A stretch of DNA of 64,000 nucleotides from Bolinopsis microptera. Taxonomy: Eukaryota; Ctenophora; Tentaculata; Lobata; Bolinopsidae. The stretch is taken from positions 5,351,230 through 5,415,229 of the forward strand of contig NC_087079.1 in the NCBI RefSeq assembly GCF_026151205.1. Direction: 5' to 3'. The notes beneath the pieces are model-generated. The model saw nothing but the letters and a program-made list of their open reading frames with translations, was not told the origin of the DNA and did no database searches. The translations under genes were made by a program, and so were the position numbers. Shown here one piece after another: positions 1 through 21,200 of this stretch (the first letter of the stretch is position 1; each line of letters begins with the position of its first letter).

Positions 1-349
1 CATAAAATTCGTATGATACTATCGGTGTTACAGCAATCATTATCCAGTTTATTTCTTACTCTTCTTCTTTGCCTCTGATTGATTAATTATCAAAATTGAA
101 AAAGGGCTGTGTTTGAGGGTTAGCCTGTGTGACCAGATGCTAAATAGTATACTGAAAAGAGTTTACTTTTTTGGGTTTCGTTACTTTTTAAATGTTTTTA
201 GGGGGCTCCTCTCTTTAATCAACAGCAGTGATTTCATTAGTTTTTTTTCTAAAAAGGGCTTACGATTGACAATTTATTCCAACTTTGGGTGTTTTATATA
301 TATAAATATCAGAAGAGATTCCCAACCCACTATTTCACATACTTCTCAG

Positions 350-9391
<9,042 letters not shown>

Positions 9392-10506
9392 TGGAATTGT
9401 GTGCATGTTTTTACAAGGAAAATTAAGTTTTTATCGTGTTTCTGTAGTGCTTGTATCTGATCTTATAAGAAAGATCAATTTGAAAACTTACAAATAACAG
9501 AAAGTAAAATTTAAGTTTGATTTAAGTTTGAAGGATTGAATTGCAGAGGAAAGTATCCACTTGCACGGTTATACAATTCTTACTTGAGTTCTATAAAGTT
9601 ATTCTACTGATACGGCACTTTTTTGACGACATCAATTATATAATTTGATTGGAACAATGGAACTCTTGCTTTGTCGCAGAAATATCTACTACGTATTTAG
9701 GTTAAATTAGATTAGCCATTTTGAATGAAGACTTGGATTGCAGTGCAACTAAGCAGTTTGGTATAATTGATCATTTTCATTTCGTGTACTGAATATATTG
9801 TATTGATTTATAAGAAATTTATCTGTTAAACTTCAATTTAAGTGTTTTTGTTACAAGAAATTATATCAGTTGTATAAAGTAAAGCTAAAGTTGCAGATAA
9901 AATGGTGCTATCCCCTAATTAGGCTTATCAGCGTCTGAAATACTCTAGGAAACCTTTTTAGAAGGATCCCAACATTCGAAGTGTGAGTGATTTAGCACCC
10001 CGCGTACTGTTGACAAGCCCGTATATTACATAATATGACAATTTTATGTTGGTTTATTGGTTATGTACTCTTAGTTTAATTTATCTGTGTTAGATGTGAG
10101 TTGACAGCCGAATTATTTGCAGTTAATTAAGTATTTCCTCGTTCTTTCCTTGGCGTTTGATGATCTTACCATTGCTCCCCTACCACTTCTAGTTTAACAC
10201 TTAATGTTCGATTAATGATGTATCCAGGGCTACGAAATGCTAGTTTGAGTACCGTATTATACTTATGAGATGCGAACACTGTTAAATTTGTAGATGTTAC
10301 ATCAGTTTATTTGGGACGCAATGTGTGCACCAGCGTGGAATACAGAATAGACGACTTTTGTAACATCTCCGCCGTTGTACTTGTACGTAGATAATTTCCC
10401 GTTGCACTTGTATGTAGGAAATACCACCATCCATGTGTCTAATCCAGTCCATGAGTCATTAAGGGAATAATGGTTTAATGGGCTGTGTTAATTTGAAATC
10501 ATGCTC

Positions 10507-10890
10507 GGAACAATTCCGACAGCTTACTCAAAGTTGGACTATTTTACGGTAGATAGGAGTTACCATATTCCGACAGCTTACTCAAAGTTGGACTATTTTA
10601 CGGTAGATAGGAGTTACCATGTTCCGACAGCTTACTCAAAGTTGGACTATTTTACGGTAGATAGGAGTTACCATATTCCGACAGCTTACTCAAAGTTAGA
10701 CTATTTTACGGTAGATAGGAGTTACCATATTCCGACAGCTTACTCAAAGTTAGACTATTTTACGGTAGATAGGAGTTACCATATTCCGACAGCTTACTCA
10801 AAGTTAGACTATTTTACGGTAGATAGGAGTTACCATGTTCTCTCAAAGTTAGACTATTTTACGGTAGATAGGAGTTACCATGTTCGTGAG
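10507..10890 (+). repeat. 54-bp minisatellite
   Basis: Six full copies of a 54-bp unit (starts ATTCCGACAGCTTACTCAAA, ends GAGTTACCAT) plus a final shortened copy. Copies differ mainly by one G/A change (AGTTGGAC against AGTTAGAC), with the G form in the first three and the A form in the rest. Because 54 is a multiple of three it leaves an open frame of 135 codons, which I do not regard as a gene. Confidence 0.95.
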
Positions 10891-12500
10891 CTTGTGTTGA
10901 GTTGCTAGTCGGTTGTGTGCTAATTTTGCAGTTTGCACTTCTCAAATGCATTTTGGTATTGTCTCTCGTGTTCTATCCCAAATCAAGCCGTAGATATTTA
11001 GTGATATGTTTTATTTTTCAAGTAAAGACTGCAGATTGTTTTTCGATGTGATAATAACGATGTTAAAATTAATGGAACTACAAACGACTTGTACCATTAG
11101 TATAGTAGTATATAGTTGTAGTATTGCATAATAAATATTAGTACATAATTAAGTGACATAATAAGTCATCGTGATCCTCTCATTTTTGACATGTCTGTGT
11201 TTACTCTTGACTCACTTTGCACTTTGTCAGAGTATGCTGATTTCGTATCTTGTACAACGCATATATTGTCATTACCTCTTTTTTTATATCTCATATCTGG
11301 CCATTTGCTAGTATTTAAATTTTTATTTTCGAAGCAAAAAACTTGATAAAGATATGAAGTTGAACGGTACTAACTAATGAAACTACATAATCAATTGCAA
11401 TGCCTATCGTCTAGTAGTAGTAGTACATATTATGATCAAACATAGTAGTGGGCAATATCTGTCTATGAAGCCCGACCAAGGCGAGATATTAGGGTAGACG
11501 ACGTTAGTAGTTTGGGAATTATTGTATCGTGATGCACCACTGGGCCACGCCGAGCTGCGAAGGATTGACATAATTAGAGTTCGGTTTGTATTCCCAACCT
11601 AGGCCTTTAAAAAGCCGAGTGATTTTGGATTTGCTGGTTTAAATTTAGTTGGTGCTAACAAGTGATAAGACTGATATCAAATCACTCGCCAGCGTGCTGT
11701 CAGTGTTAAGTGTTAAGTGACTTGGCCTGGGTTATTACCATTTTGTAACGAAATGGTCTCACCGGAACTCTAACCTCTATAGTGAATTAGAATACACATA
11801 ACCATGGTCCTAATCCTCCTCCGATCCATTGTTAAAAGTTAATGGACTGACCCGACGAGCACTACTTCAAGTGTTTCACGGGTGATACTCGTAAAATATG
11901 TGTTCAAAATATCCAAGACTGTCGACGAGTCCAACTCGGTGCGCGTTTTGATAGGCTATTAACTGTAACCGGACTTATAGTTATATTATTACGCGAAAAG
12001 TGGCATGCAACGTATGTCAAGCATTTTGCCTAGTCTGTAGTCAGTTATACTTATACTTATATTACTTTGAGGCACAATTAGATTTTGACCGTTCTGTGTA
12101 CATTAATTGTAAATGCTGATTTCGATTTTAATGGTAAGTATTTAAAGTTAAGGTGCGCAGATTTGTACTTCAAATTTTTATATTATCTTCACGACTACTT
12201 TAAAACCAAAATTAATTTTAATCCTAAATAGTCAGTGTAATAAGTGCCAAGCGCGAGCACAGAACTTTTTTCTCCGATTTCGATAAATTTGGTACCAAAA
12301 GTTGTTTAAAAATGTGAATAAAATAAATCCACCGTGTAGCAGTTTTTTAGTTTTTGGCCTGTAACTTTCACATTTTCAGTTATTATCACATAATTATTAT
12401 GGCATCGTAATAAGCTCATCGAGACAAAACTTTTGGTACTAATATTTTAAGATTTAAAGGAAAATTATTTTCAAACATTTTTAATCTGAACACAAGGTCT

Positions 12501-12522
12501 CCCCCCCCCCCCCCCCCCCCCC
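12501..12522. repeat. Poly-C tract
   Basis: Uninterrupted run of about 22 C. A second run of about 17 C lies at about 25935-25951. Such tracts are length-unstable and can form G4 structures on the other strand; the exact length may be an assembly estimate. Confidence 0.9.
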
Positions 12523-13275
12523 TTGTTGCTTGTGTGAAATTTTGACCAAATTTTTAAGTTCATTACGATCCTGTATGAATTATTTCAAAATATACAATAT
12601 GTTAGGAGTTATAGGCATTTTAAGCAATAAATTACCCATTTTTCGTCCTTTGTACACTCTTGCGATGCACAGGAGGCCCACATACAGCTCAACGTTATCA
12701 GTTATCGTGCTACACGGTGAATTTTCATTATTCACACTTAGAGGCAACTTTTGGTACCAAATTTATCAAAATTAGAGACAAAAAATTCTTTGTCAGCTCA
12801 TGGCGCTTATTACATAGACTAAAAGCATAAACAGCCCAAATTACTTTTTTTAAAATTTCTTATGAAAAGGCCCTGAGGCCGAGGGTATGAAAGTAATTTA
12901 TTTTGGTGTATTTTGTACGCTGATTATCCGAATCACGCGCGCTATATATAATACTCCACAGCACAATTTGATTTGTATTGTGCTCGGGCCAATATAAATA
13001 TTTCGAAAAGAAAGCATGAGTGCACGCGCTAATTCAGAAAAGTATCATCCGTAAATGGTCAACTTTTACATTGTACATGAATTTTAAACTAAAATAATGA
13101 AATTAGTGTTTTACTAATTCATAACTTGTCACTTAGGTAAAAACTAAAAATTCTTAGCGAGTGGTTTGGTGGTATGTGGTACTAAATTAATTTTGCATCG
13201 TAATCCATGGACGATGTTTGCTTTGCATTTTCATTTACTAGGCCGCGCTCAGCCTGTCCACTGTCGGATGATAAT

Positions 13276-13781
13276 TAATCACTCTACACTCGACTGTCAC
13301 GTGACTTTTTCAACTCGTTCTCTAGCTGGTCCTGAACGACTATTCGAAACCTTAACCCTCTTATCTGATCCTTGATTCACGATGTCAATCCTTCGCAGCT
13401 CGGTGAGGCACAGTGGTGCATCTCGCCGAATCTACCGAAGAGAAGCATTATTTGCGAGAAGCATTATTTGATGCGCGCGCGACCCAGTAGTGCATCGCGC
13501 TACAAATCTGATCCCAACCCTAACCCTAACCCAATCCTTAACAAAAGCATATGCTGAAACCCTAACCCTAACGAGAAATTAGACTAACTTCCTTATACGG
13601 TCATATCACGTGATCGAGACAGTTTTTCGCCTATATCTCGTCAGGGGAGCATTTTAACCCTATGTCATGGGGGGTGATTCGGAATCAGCGTCCGAAAATA
13701 CATCGATTGAAGTTGGTTTCAACTGCAAACTGTCGGGGGCCCTTTTAGAACAATCTCGAAGATCGACTGTAGAGTGATTTA
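13276..13781 (+). mobile_element. MITE family A, copy 1, with nested insertion
   Basis: Ends are inverted repeats: AATCACTCTACACTCGA on the left, and the complement of TCGACTGTAGAGTGATT on the right. The interior matches 22711-23047 closely (GTCACGTGACTTTTTCAA, ATCACGTGATCGAGACAG, telomere-like CCCTAACCCTAACC, GGAGCATTTTAACCCTATG). It lacks any coding capacity, so it would be non-autonomous. Unlike copy 2 it carries about 134 extra bases at 13372-13505, flanked by a 9-bp direct repeat ATCTGATCC. Confidence 0.85.
13372..13505 (-). mobile_element. Short element nested in MITE copy 1
   Basis: A 134-bp stretch absent from MITE copy 2, bounded by the direct repeat ATCTGATCC at 13363-13371 and 13506-13514. 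That is what a 9-bp target duplication would look like. It contains, inverted, the segment found at 11543-11585, and ends in a sequence whose complement TTGTAGCGCGATGCACTACT recurs at about 29553-29572. These shared pieces suggest a small dispersed family of its own. Confidence 0.65.
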
Positions 13782-15983
13782 GTACGCTCGCAGCCTGTCA
13801 TTCCGCCAAATCTCTATTGTTAATTTAATGAACATGATAGCCTGAGGTCCCCAGGTAAATTTTCATATCATATTTACTTGGCACGCAATTCTTTATGCGC
13901 GGCGCTATTTTCATAAAGCTTCTGAATCTTACGTGAAACATGAAAGAAGCAAGCAATAACAAATAAAATCAATGAAAATAATTAATTATGGCAATCTGTT
14001 ATATTATTAAATGGACTGACCCGGCGCGCGCTACTTCGTAGCATTTGCAATTGCCTCAGGCTCAAAATATTTCGAGAACAGATAAAAAAGCGGTGCGCGC
14101 TACTTCCAGTTCCAACTTCGAAGAAATTTAGACGATTAACATTCGTCAATTTATTACAGCTCGAAGCTCTGCTACGATCTTCGTGTCGCGTCGCGTCGAA
14201 GCGTCGATGGTCGAAGCGGCGCTGTCTTCCAAGCGATGTAAACTACTAGCACCAAATAACCCTGCAAAGCTTATATTACAATTTACAATTTAAAATTAGC
14301 GCACCTTGCACTTGACTGCAGACTGCACTGGTGACAAAGTGACAACGTCCTTTTTAATCAGTTAATCATTACCTAGCTTACAGCTACTCGGCTGGCCTGA
14401 TGCTTGCTTAATTTCTTCACGTAGAGTGCAAGAAGCTCAAAAAGAGCACCGTACACAAGGATTGGCTTGCCAGGTATTTGTAATTCCAGTGACACAAATC
14501 AGTATCTTTGCTTGAAAGCGCGGCCCGGCCGTAGTCCGTACTTCGCAGCAAATAGCCACGAAGTAAAGGGGCTGATTTGACAACAATTTGTAAGTCTCCC
14601 TAGCCAGGAATTTTAAAAGTTTTTACGAAAGGGTTGATATACTAAAAGTACGACAGTAGTTTCATATTCAACGTATTTTGAACGCTGATTATAATTCATC
14701 CCCTCATCCCCTTCTCTAACCCTAACGCTAACCCTAACACTGTAACAGTAACGCTAACCCTCGCTATAGAAATTGTGAAACAATTTATAGGTCACATTAT
14801 ATCATATATACTAGTAGTGAAACACGAATACGATTGTGTAGTGTTGAGGTTGGGGCTTTTGTTAAAACACATGAAAGCACGCTGTCGTGTGGCGACAGCT
14901 ACAGGCGAGTAAATCAGTGATTGTAAAAGCCTGCATTAACTTATTAATACTTGGGGACCCCTTCAAAATACAAGGGCAGGTCTCTCCCGTAAGTTGGGGT
15001 GGTCTGAGGTGCTTATCTCCTTTGCAGTAACCCTAAGCCACTCTGTGCCGAGGCACTATATATATACTAGCTCTAGGGGGGTTAGTCCTACGAGTACGAG
15101 CCAGAGAGCGTGTATCACCAGCAAATCACAGCTTGGTAACTAGCCGACTTGCATCCGACTAGATTTGAACCCGGGCCTTCTGCTTTGGAGGCGATCGTGT
15201 TACCACTATAACACCACCCGGCCGACTTGGGGACTATTCATAAACACAAATGAAGATATGGCGGGGTTTGTCGCTTGACAGGCCTACCGCCGCCCAGTGA
15301 GCATTAACAAAATTAAATACATACCGCTGATCAGTGATCTTAACAAGAACTTCAACTAAATAAATGGTTTGACGTTTCGCATGTCATTAGCTATTATTTG
15401 AAATCTATTGTTTGTTACTTGGGACAATTAAAATACATGCGATACATTGTACTTGAACTTAAAGTAAACGTGAATGTCATATTCTCTCTTTTCATAACAT
15501 CATTTTAGTGTACTACTAGTAGTAGTACTGCTACTAGTTACTACTACTACTACCAGTTTCTTTGTTATAATATACAGGGTGTACCGTAGAAAGTGTGTTT
15601 TTTTCCACTTCTGTAGTTTTCTGTAATTTTTTTACAAAATCAAACTTCATAGTTATTTTTAACTAAATTTTGTTGGAAATATATTTGAATTAATGATAGT
15701 AATAAAAAATATGGTTAATAGTGAAGCACCTTCCAAAAAAAGCCACCCTTCCCAAAAATTAAATATTTACATCACCCATGCACCATTTTCAAGCTTTCTA
15801 GACTTTATCGTGATTCTATGGGTTTGTTTTGCAATGAGAATTTGTAGCTTTTGAACTATAATGTATAAATTCTACAATCCAAGCTTTGAATTGAAGCATT
15901 GTTTATAATTTTGGTTTTAGTTTTTTATAAGCGACTTCGGGAACGAAATTAATTGTACTGCAGAACTAAAATTACATTCTCAG
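13782..15983. other. Intergenic region with repeats, upstream of the small secreted gene
   Basis: No gene seen. Contents: degenerate telomere-like CTAACCCTAACGCTAACCC at about 14715-14765, CG-rich tracts around 14030-14230, the SINE at 14990-15228, and an AT-rich stretch from 15560 that presumably holds the promoter of the gene at 15984. No TATA box or initiator can be assigned with confidence. Confidence 0.5.
14990..15228 (-). mobile_element. tRNA-derived SINE
   Basis: The complement of 15146-15228 resembles a tRNA: A-box-like TAGTGGTAACACG (complement of 15196-15208) and B-box-like GGTTCAAATCT (complement of 15161-15171), preceded by GGCCGGGTGGTGTTA and CGCCTCC. It is closest to a tRNA-Gly type head. 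The anticodon and acceptor stems do not pair properly, so it is a SINE head and not a working tRNA gene. The body lies at lower coordinates and its left edge is not well defined. Confidence 0.7.
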
Positions 15984-16517
15984 ATGAAGTTCGCCTGCCT
16001 AACCATGCTAATTTCTACGCTGTTATTTTTGGTTGTGTCAGGTAAGAAATAAAGTTGCAATTAGTTAATAGTTTAAACAAAATAGGTGTCAAAGTATAAA
16101 ATAGGAACGTGCATTTTATAACGATATTGTATTAATATTATCGAATCGAGGATATCAGTATAATAACAAAGTTTTTAATTGTTAAACTTGATATATTTAA
16201 AGTTAACGTTGATTTTACACTCGCCGTTTCTTACAAACAATTTATTAATTTCAGTTACGAGTACAACAGATGGCACTGAGGACGCCTCATCAGCGCCGCC
16301 AGTACTACCAGATCCAGAACCCACCGACGCACCCGTAGAAGCAGAAGAAGTGCCCGAAGCAGAAGTGCCTGAAGCAGAGGAGCCTGAAGAGACGCCAGCA
16401 GCAGAGGACCCTGATGATATGGATGTCAAAAGTACTGCTACTCACCCTCTTACGTCATCTATCATTCTTGCAACTGCAGTAGGAACTGGTGTCATGCTCG
16501 TGTTGGGCCGATACTGA
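15984..16517 (+). CDS. Small secreted or GPI-anchored acidic, Pro/Glu-rich protein
   Basis: Two exons, 15984-16041 and 16255-16517 (TGA), in phase (G plus TT), giving about 106 aa. Exon 1 encodes a signal peptide (MKFACLTMLISTLLFLVVS) ending right at the junction. The middle is low-complexity, rich in E, P, A and D (VEAEEVPEAEVPEAEEPEE). The last 20 residues are hydrophobic (SSIILATAVGTGVMLVLGRY) with almost no cytoplasmic tail, which fits a GPI-attachment signal; a short type I membrane protein is the alternative. Donor (TCAG|GTAAGAAA) and acceptor (TTAATTTCAG) are strong. AATAAA-like signals lie at about 16832 and 16914. I do not recognise a family. It may be a surface mucin-like or cleaved peptide protein, but nothing here shows its role. 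Confidence 0.7.
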
Positions 16518-18295
16518 TCCCAGTCAGGTACCGTTAGTCATTAAAATAGCGATAAAAGGGGACCCTTGGTAATATAATGCGCTAGAAGAGTTTTAAAATA
16601 TACTTTAAATTGTTGATCCTGGGATGCTCATAAAAGAACTTTTGAAATCGTGTTCAAGAATTTAGGGTTTTTACTATTTTTTGATAATTTTAATTCCATA
16701 TAATTACTTTTTAAATTATGAAAATTGGTTCAATCTTTGTTTCATCTTTGTCACAGTTGTATAAAGTTGACAAAAAGAGAAATCACAGTTTCGACTTTTG
16801 ATAGAAAAAGTTACAAAAATAATTTATACAATAAACATGAATTTTGTGACAATTGGTTCACTCAGAGTTCATTTCAAGTTTGTTCGAACTCCCCTCCACA
16901 TACGATTAAACATAATAAAGCTTACAGCAGTTATGAGTAAAATCCGCCCCCAAAAATTATCGTCCAAAAGACTGATCTGTTAAAAGGGGATAAAACCATC
17001 AAAGAACAACCAAAAGTATGTATAAATCACTGATAAACTTATCACACTCCACCAAAATGCCTCAGTGAGATATTTTGGTAATAAACATCACCTTCAAATC
17101 AAGATGTTAACACAAATGATTAAATTCTATCACAAATAATGATTCATGACTAAAACATGCCACATTGAATTTGCAGGATAGTATCAACAAAGAATAACAT
17201 GAGCGGTTTAAATCCAATATTCGCTACACGGACACCCACCAAGTCATTGAAAAAACCTGTTGTATGAATTATGACTGATCCGACCAACTTTTGATAACAT
17301 TACACCGGTAAGTTTTCGTATCACTTGCTATGTAATCAGTCATCAGTCATCAAGTTTTAAAAATATAATCAATTATTTCATCATTGAAACATGCTTCAAT
17401 ATGATCACAAATAGGATATATACAAATTCATTTGCTGGATACACCGAAATCTCAAGTAAGGGTCACTGCGAATCATCCTTTGATATTTAATTTAAATTTT
17501 AAGGATGGCTTCGATTTGAGTTTTGGGTCATAGCCAATTTTAGATTCAACATAAAAATGATATTTTCATTCATTTAATGAAGTATCAAATCTTCAACCTT
17601 ATCTGGCACTTAGATTCACTTTTAAATAATCTCCCTTACATATGCCACAAACAGTCAACTGTTTCGAAAATGTAAAGTCAGCATTACAGTTTGACTAAGC
17701 TGTAATACCGACTTTTTATTTTCAAAACAAAATTAACTATAGTTTATCTGTCAAATAATCAATACCAAAACTGATTAGATTTCAAAAAAATGAAAGTCTA
17801 GAAGTTCTGCTTAGACTTCATTTGCTTAGATTTAAAATCGTAAGAAAAACGGCAATATATAAAGGACAAAGGTTATATAACATCGTTGACATGCAATTTA
17901 GGATCCACTGGTGGATTATAATGGCAGATCAAAAGATCTATACTGAATATTCTGAATATTCTATACTGAATATTTTTCAGTTTTCTCCAGTTTGCTTTCT
18001 CGCCCGAGCCAGCGCGATAACTTGATTTGGGGGCCGGGTAAGATAACTGGTAGCTGTGTTCTAACAATATGGATCTGACTAGTTTCTGTTGCTCCGAAAT
18101 CACTCCACCAATCCTCGATTCAGCACCGCAGAATAGTTGGCTAATTCTGTTATACGATTTCTGTAAACTTATCCACATCGAACAGTGTCGTTTGTAGCCA
18201 CTTTTATAGACATCAAACAATCAAATGATTCCCTCATTGCATGATCGTGCTAACAAGTCGATGAAAGTTTCAAATCAGTAGTATTCGAAGAAGAC
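16518..18295. other. Intergenic region between convergent genes
   Basis: About 1.8 kb of AT-rich sequence between two genes that converge. The 3' UTRs are expected here. I see no splice-supported exon, repeat array or RNA gene in it. Confidence 0.5.
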
Positions 18296-21200
18296 TTAGT
18301 TTCGATTGCTCACAATATACGAAAAATCATCAACATCAAAAAGTTCGCCTATATTATTTCTGAAAATAGATGAACCACGAAACACAAGAATAGGGTTTAT
18401 TATCGAGAAAGCTATCGTCAACGAAAACTTTAGTCTGAAGATGATAAGCGAAATGTCATCAAATTTCGGTGGACCATCCGGGTCATCGAAGTTCACATAA
18501 CTATAATCATAAATCCTGAACGCCATCAACAGATGTCGTACTTCAATGTAGATAGCCGCACTGTAACACACCAAGAAAAGCACAAGAATGTTATTAACGA
18601 TACTTTTAGCGACGATTATGGGCCGAGTGTCACTTTCATCTTCTGACGCGGCCCTGCTTTGAATGATAAGCGGGGTGGATTCACTGAGTTCTGAACCAAC
18701 GCTGGTGAAACGATTGACGGCAAATTTCCGGGGTTCGGCAATCTTTTTAACTTTAGCCCGGACGATAGTCAAGCAGAGCATGATTCCAACAGAGCAGAGG
18801 ATTACTGGTAGCGCGTCAGCTAGTACATAATAGATCTGGTCCTCGGTGCTGAAGTCTATTGTGTAGTAGATACACCAGCCGTCAGGTAGTGCCATCGTCT
18901 TAACTGAAATGTACACAAGTTTGTTAGCTTCCTGTGGTATTCATACCATATTAGGGAAATTGGGAGATTAGGGTTGGCCACGATCCGATACAGTCACGAT
19001 ACGACCTTTAAATATTGTCTCTAAACGGTCACAATACGGCCACAATTCGGCCACTAAACGGCCACAATACGGCCACTATACGGCCACAATACGGCCACAA
19101 TACGGCTACTTTCGGGACCTCTACCGATAGTTGAAAGCTAAACTTCATTTGTGTACGACTATTCGATTGAAGACATTACATTTTAAATTTGATTTATGGA
19201 GGCATTAAAATTCAAACTTTATAGAGAACTCTAACAGCCGCATAGTGGCCGCGTAGCGGCCAAACCCAATCTCCCAATCTCCCCATATTATATAAAGGAA
19301 GAGCAGGGGTAGAAAATGACAAAAATGTTAACGTTAATGTAATTTCTACACAATCTAAGGCCTGAAAAATGTAACTGACGTCATAAAAACATGATATGAA
19401 GGGTCAAATTGCATATCAATTACCATGTCTCCAGAAACAGACTTATAAATCACTAACTATCTTTCCAGAAATGTGCCCAAAGAAAATGAAATGAATGTGC
19501 GGGGTATCATTGAATATTGCATAATATTTATAACTCCCACCTGAGGTTAGAGACAGCCAGCCTCTGAGAGCGAAGGCTACAACATACACCAGGAATATCA
19601 TCAAGTAGACTCTAGCTTTGGACAGCCTCATCCATGGTAAATACAAGATATGAACCTGAAATGAAATGTTTTTATTATTTTTCTGTTTGTCTGTTTGTCT
19701 TTTTGTCTGTTTCTCTCTAATTATTTGTCTGTTTCTCTCTAATTTGCTTCTATTTTCACCCAATCTTACTATGGATATTAAGTTAATGGATATTAAGTTT
19801 GTTGAATAAGTACAGCGTGGCCCAGAAAACTTTCTGAAAGTATAATGGTTGCAAATACAAACCACATACAGCTACTCAATGAAAGTTTCCGGATTAAAAA
19901 GTACAGAAGCATTTTAGTTTGTTTGTTCTTCTGTGGGGTCTACCGCGCAATACAATAGTTTGGGCGTGTTTACAAGGAATATAAGGTAACGTAATGTCAC
20001 TTTCAGTAAATCAATGTCTGTTATCAAATATGCTGATGTGCTTAGTACAATCATTTCGTGCCTTATTCAGAAAACTTGTCTTCCTTAACAGACCTTAGCC
20101 TATGATAAAGTGGAAACTAAACAAGGCATCTGAATTAGGGCACCGCTTGTTAGGAAGAAAAAGCACGCCCTAATGATGAAAAAATTAAGTATGGGTGAAA
20201 GCCTCGACGATCACTTCAAAACCAGTTCAACAGTATTACAGACGCAACATTTTGCACAGAACGGCTGATAATTGATATCGCGGGGGTCTCATCAGAACTA
20301 ATAGGTTCTCCAAAACATAAAAATAAATTAAATTACGATGAAATATTCTACTTCTTAGCGTTTGTTAACGGTAATACTTTAAATCTTCAGTTCAAGAAAT
20401 GAAGATTTAGCAAACTCACCCTAAAAAGAGCCATGAGAGTCATTAAGTAGAGAAGTAATCTGATGACACAAGTTGGCAGAGGAGCAAAGTAAGCACAGAA
20501 CGCGTTAGCCCATACTGGATCTATAGGACTCCTCTTGTTCTGATGAAAAAGGAATTTAGATGAACTTAGGGGAAATGTAGCGTGTAGGATAATAATTAAT
20601 CTGTATGCTTTAAATTCATTATTCATATTAGAGGACTCCTCACCAGAAAATAAATACTCTATGGTGGGTGTTGACTGTTCAATGTTCAGGGGGAAGGGAT
20701 TTGCTGGGCGTTCACTGTTCAATGTTCAGGGGCAAGGGATTTGGTGGGTGTTCACTGTTCTATGTTCAGGGGGAAGGGATTTGCAGAAGAAGGAAATTAC
20801 CTGGAGCATGAAGCTAGCGGTTACCACACCCACTACTCCGTTCAAAAAATCGCATAATGCGATGTGTAGATAAATTGCGTAGGTTGCGGGATGCTCCCCA
20901 TTCGTTTTTAATATACCTGCAGATATAAGGTTATTTTTAATATACCTGCAGATATAAGGTTATTTCTAATATACCTGCAGATATAAGGTTATTTTTAATA
21001 TACCTGCAGATATAAGGTTAATATACCTGCAGATATAAGGTTATTTTAATATACCTGCAGATATAAGGTTATTTTAGTATACCTGCAGATATAAGGTTAT
21101 TTTAATATACCTGCAGATATAAGGTTATTTTAATATACCTGCAGATATAAGGTTATTTTTAATATACCTGCATGAGATATAAGGTTATTTTAGGAAATAA

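Larger units (their letters stand above)
9392..13275. other. Gene-poor region downstream of NBEAL-like gene
   Basis: 3' flank and intergenic DNA. I see no coding exon with splice support. It holds the 54-bp minisatellite at 10.5-10.9 kb, a run of 22 C at 12501-12522, and a fragment at 11543-11585 (GATGCACCACTGGGCC and following) that recurs inverted at 13380-13425 and again near 29.56 kb. The phrase ATGGACTGACCC at about 11841 recurs near 14010. No clear polyadenylation signal was found close to 9391. Confidence 0.6.

Noticed and set aside
10501-10908. 135-codon ORF of repeated peptides
   Set aside because: Result of a 54-bp minisatellite; no signal peptide, splice support or neighbouring exons.
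15146-15228. tRNA-Gly gene
   Set aside because: Internal promoter boxes are present but anticodon and acceptor stems do not pair; better explained as a SINE head.
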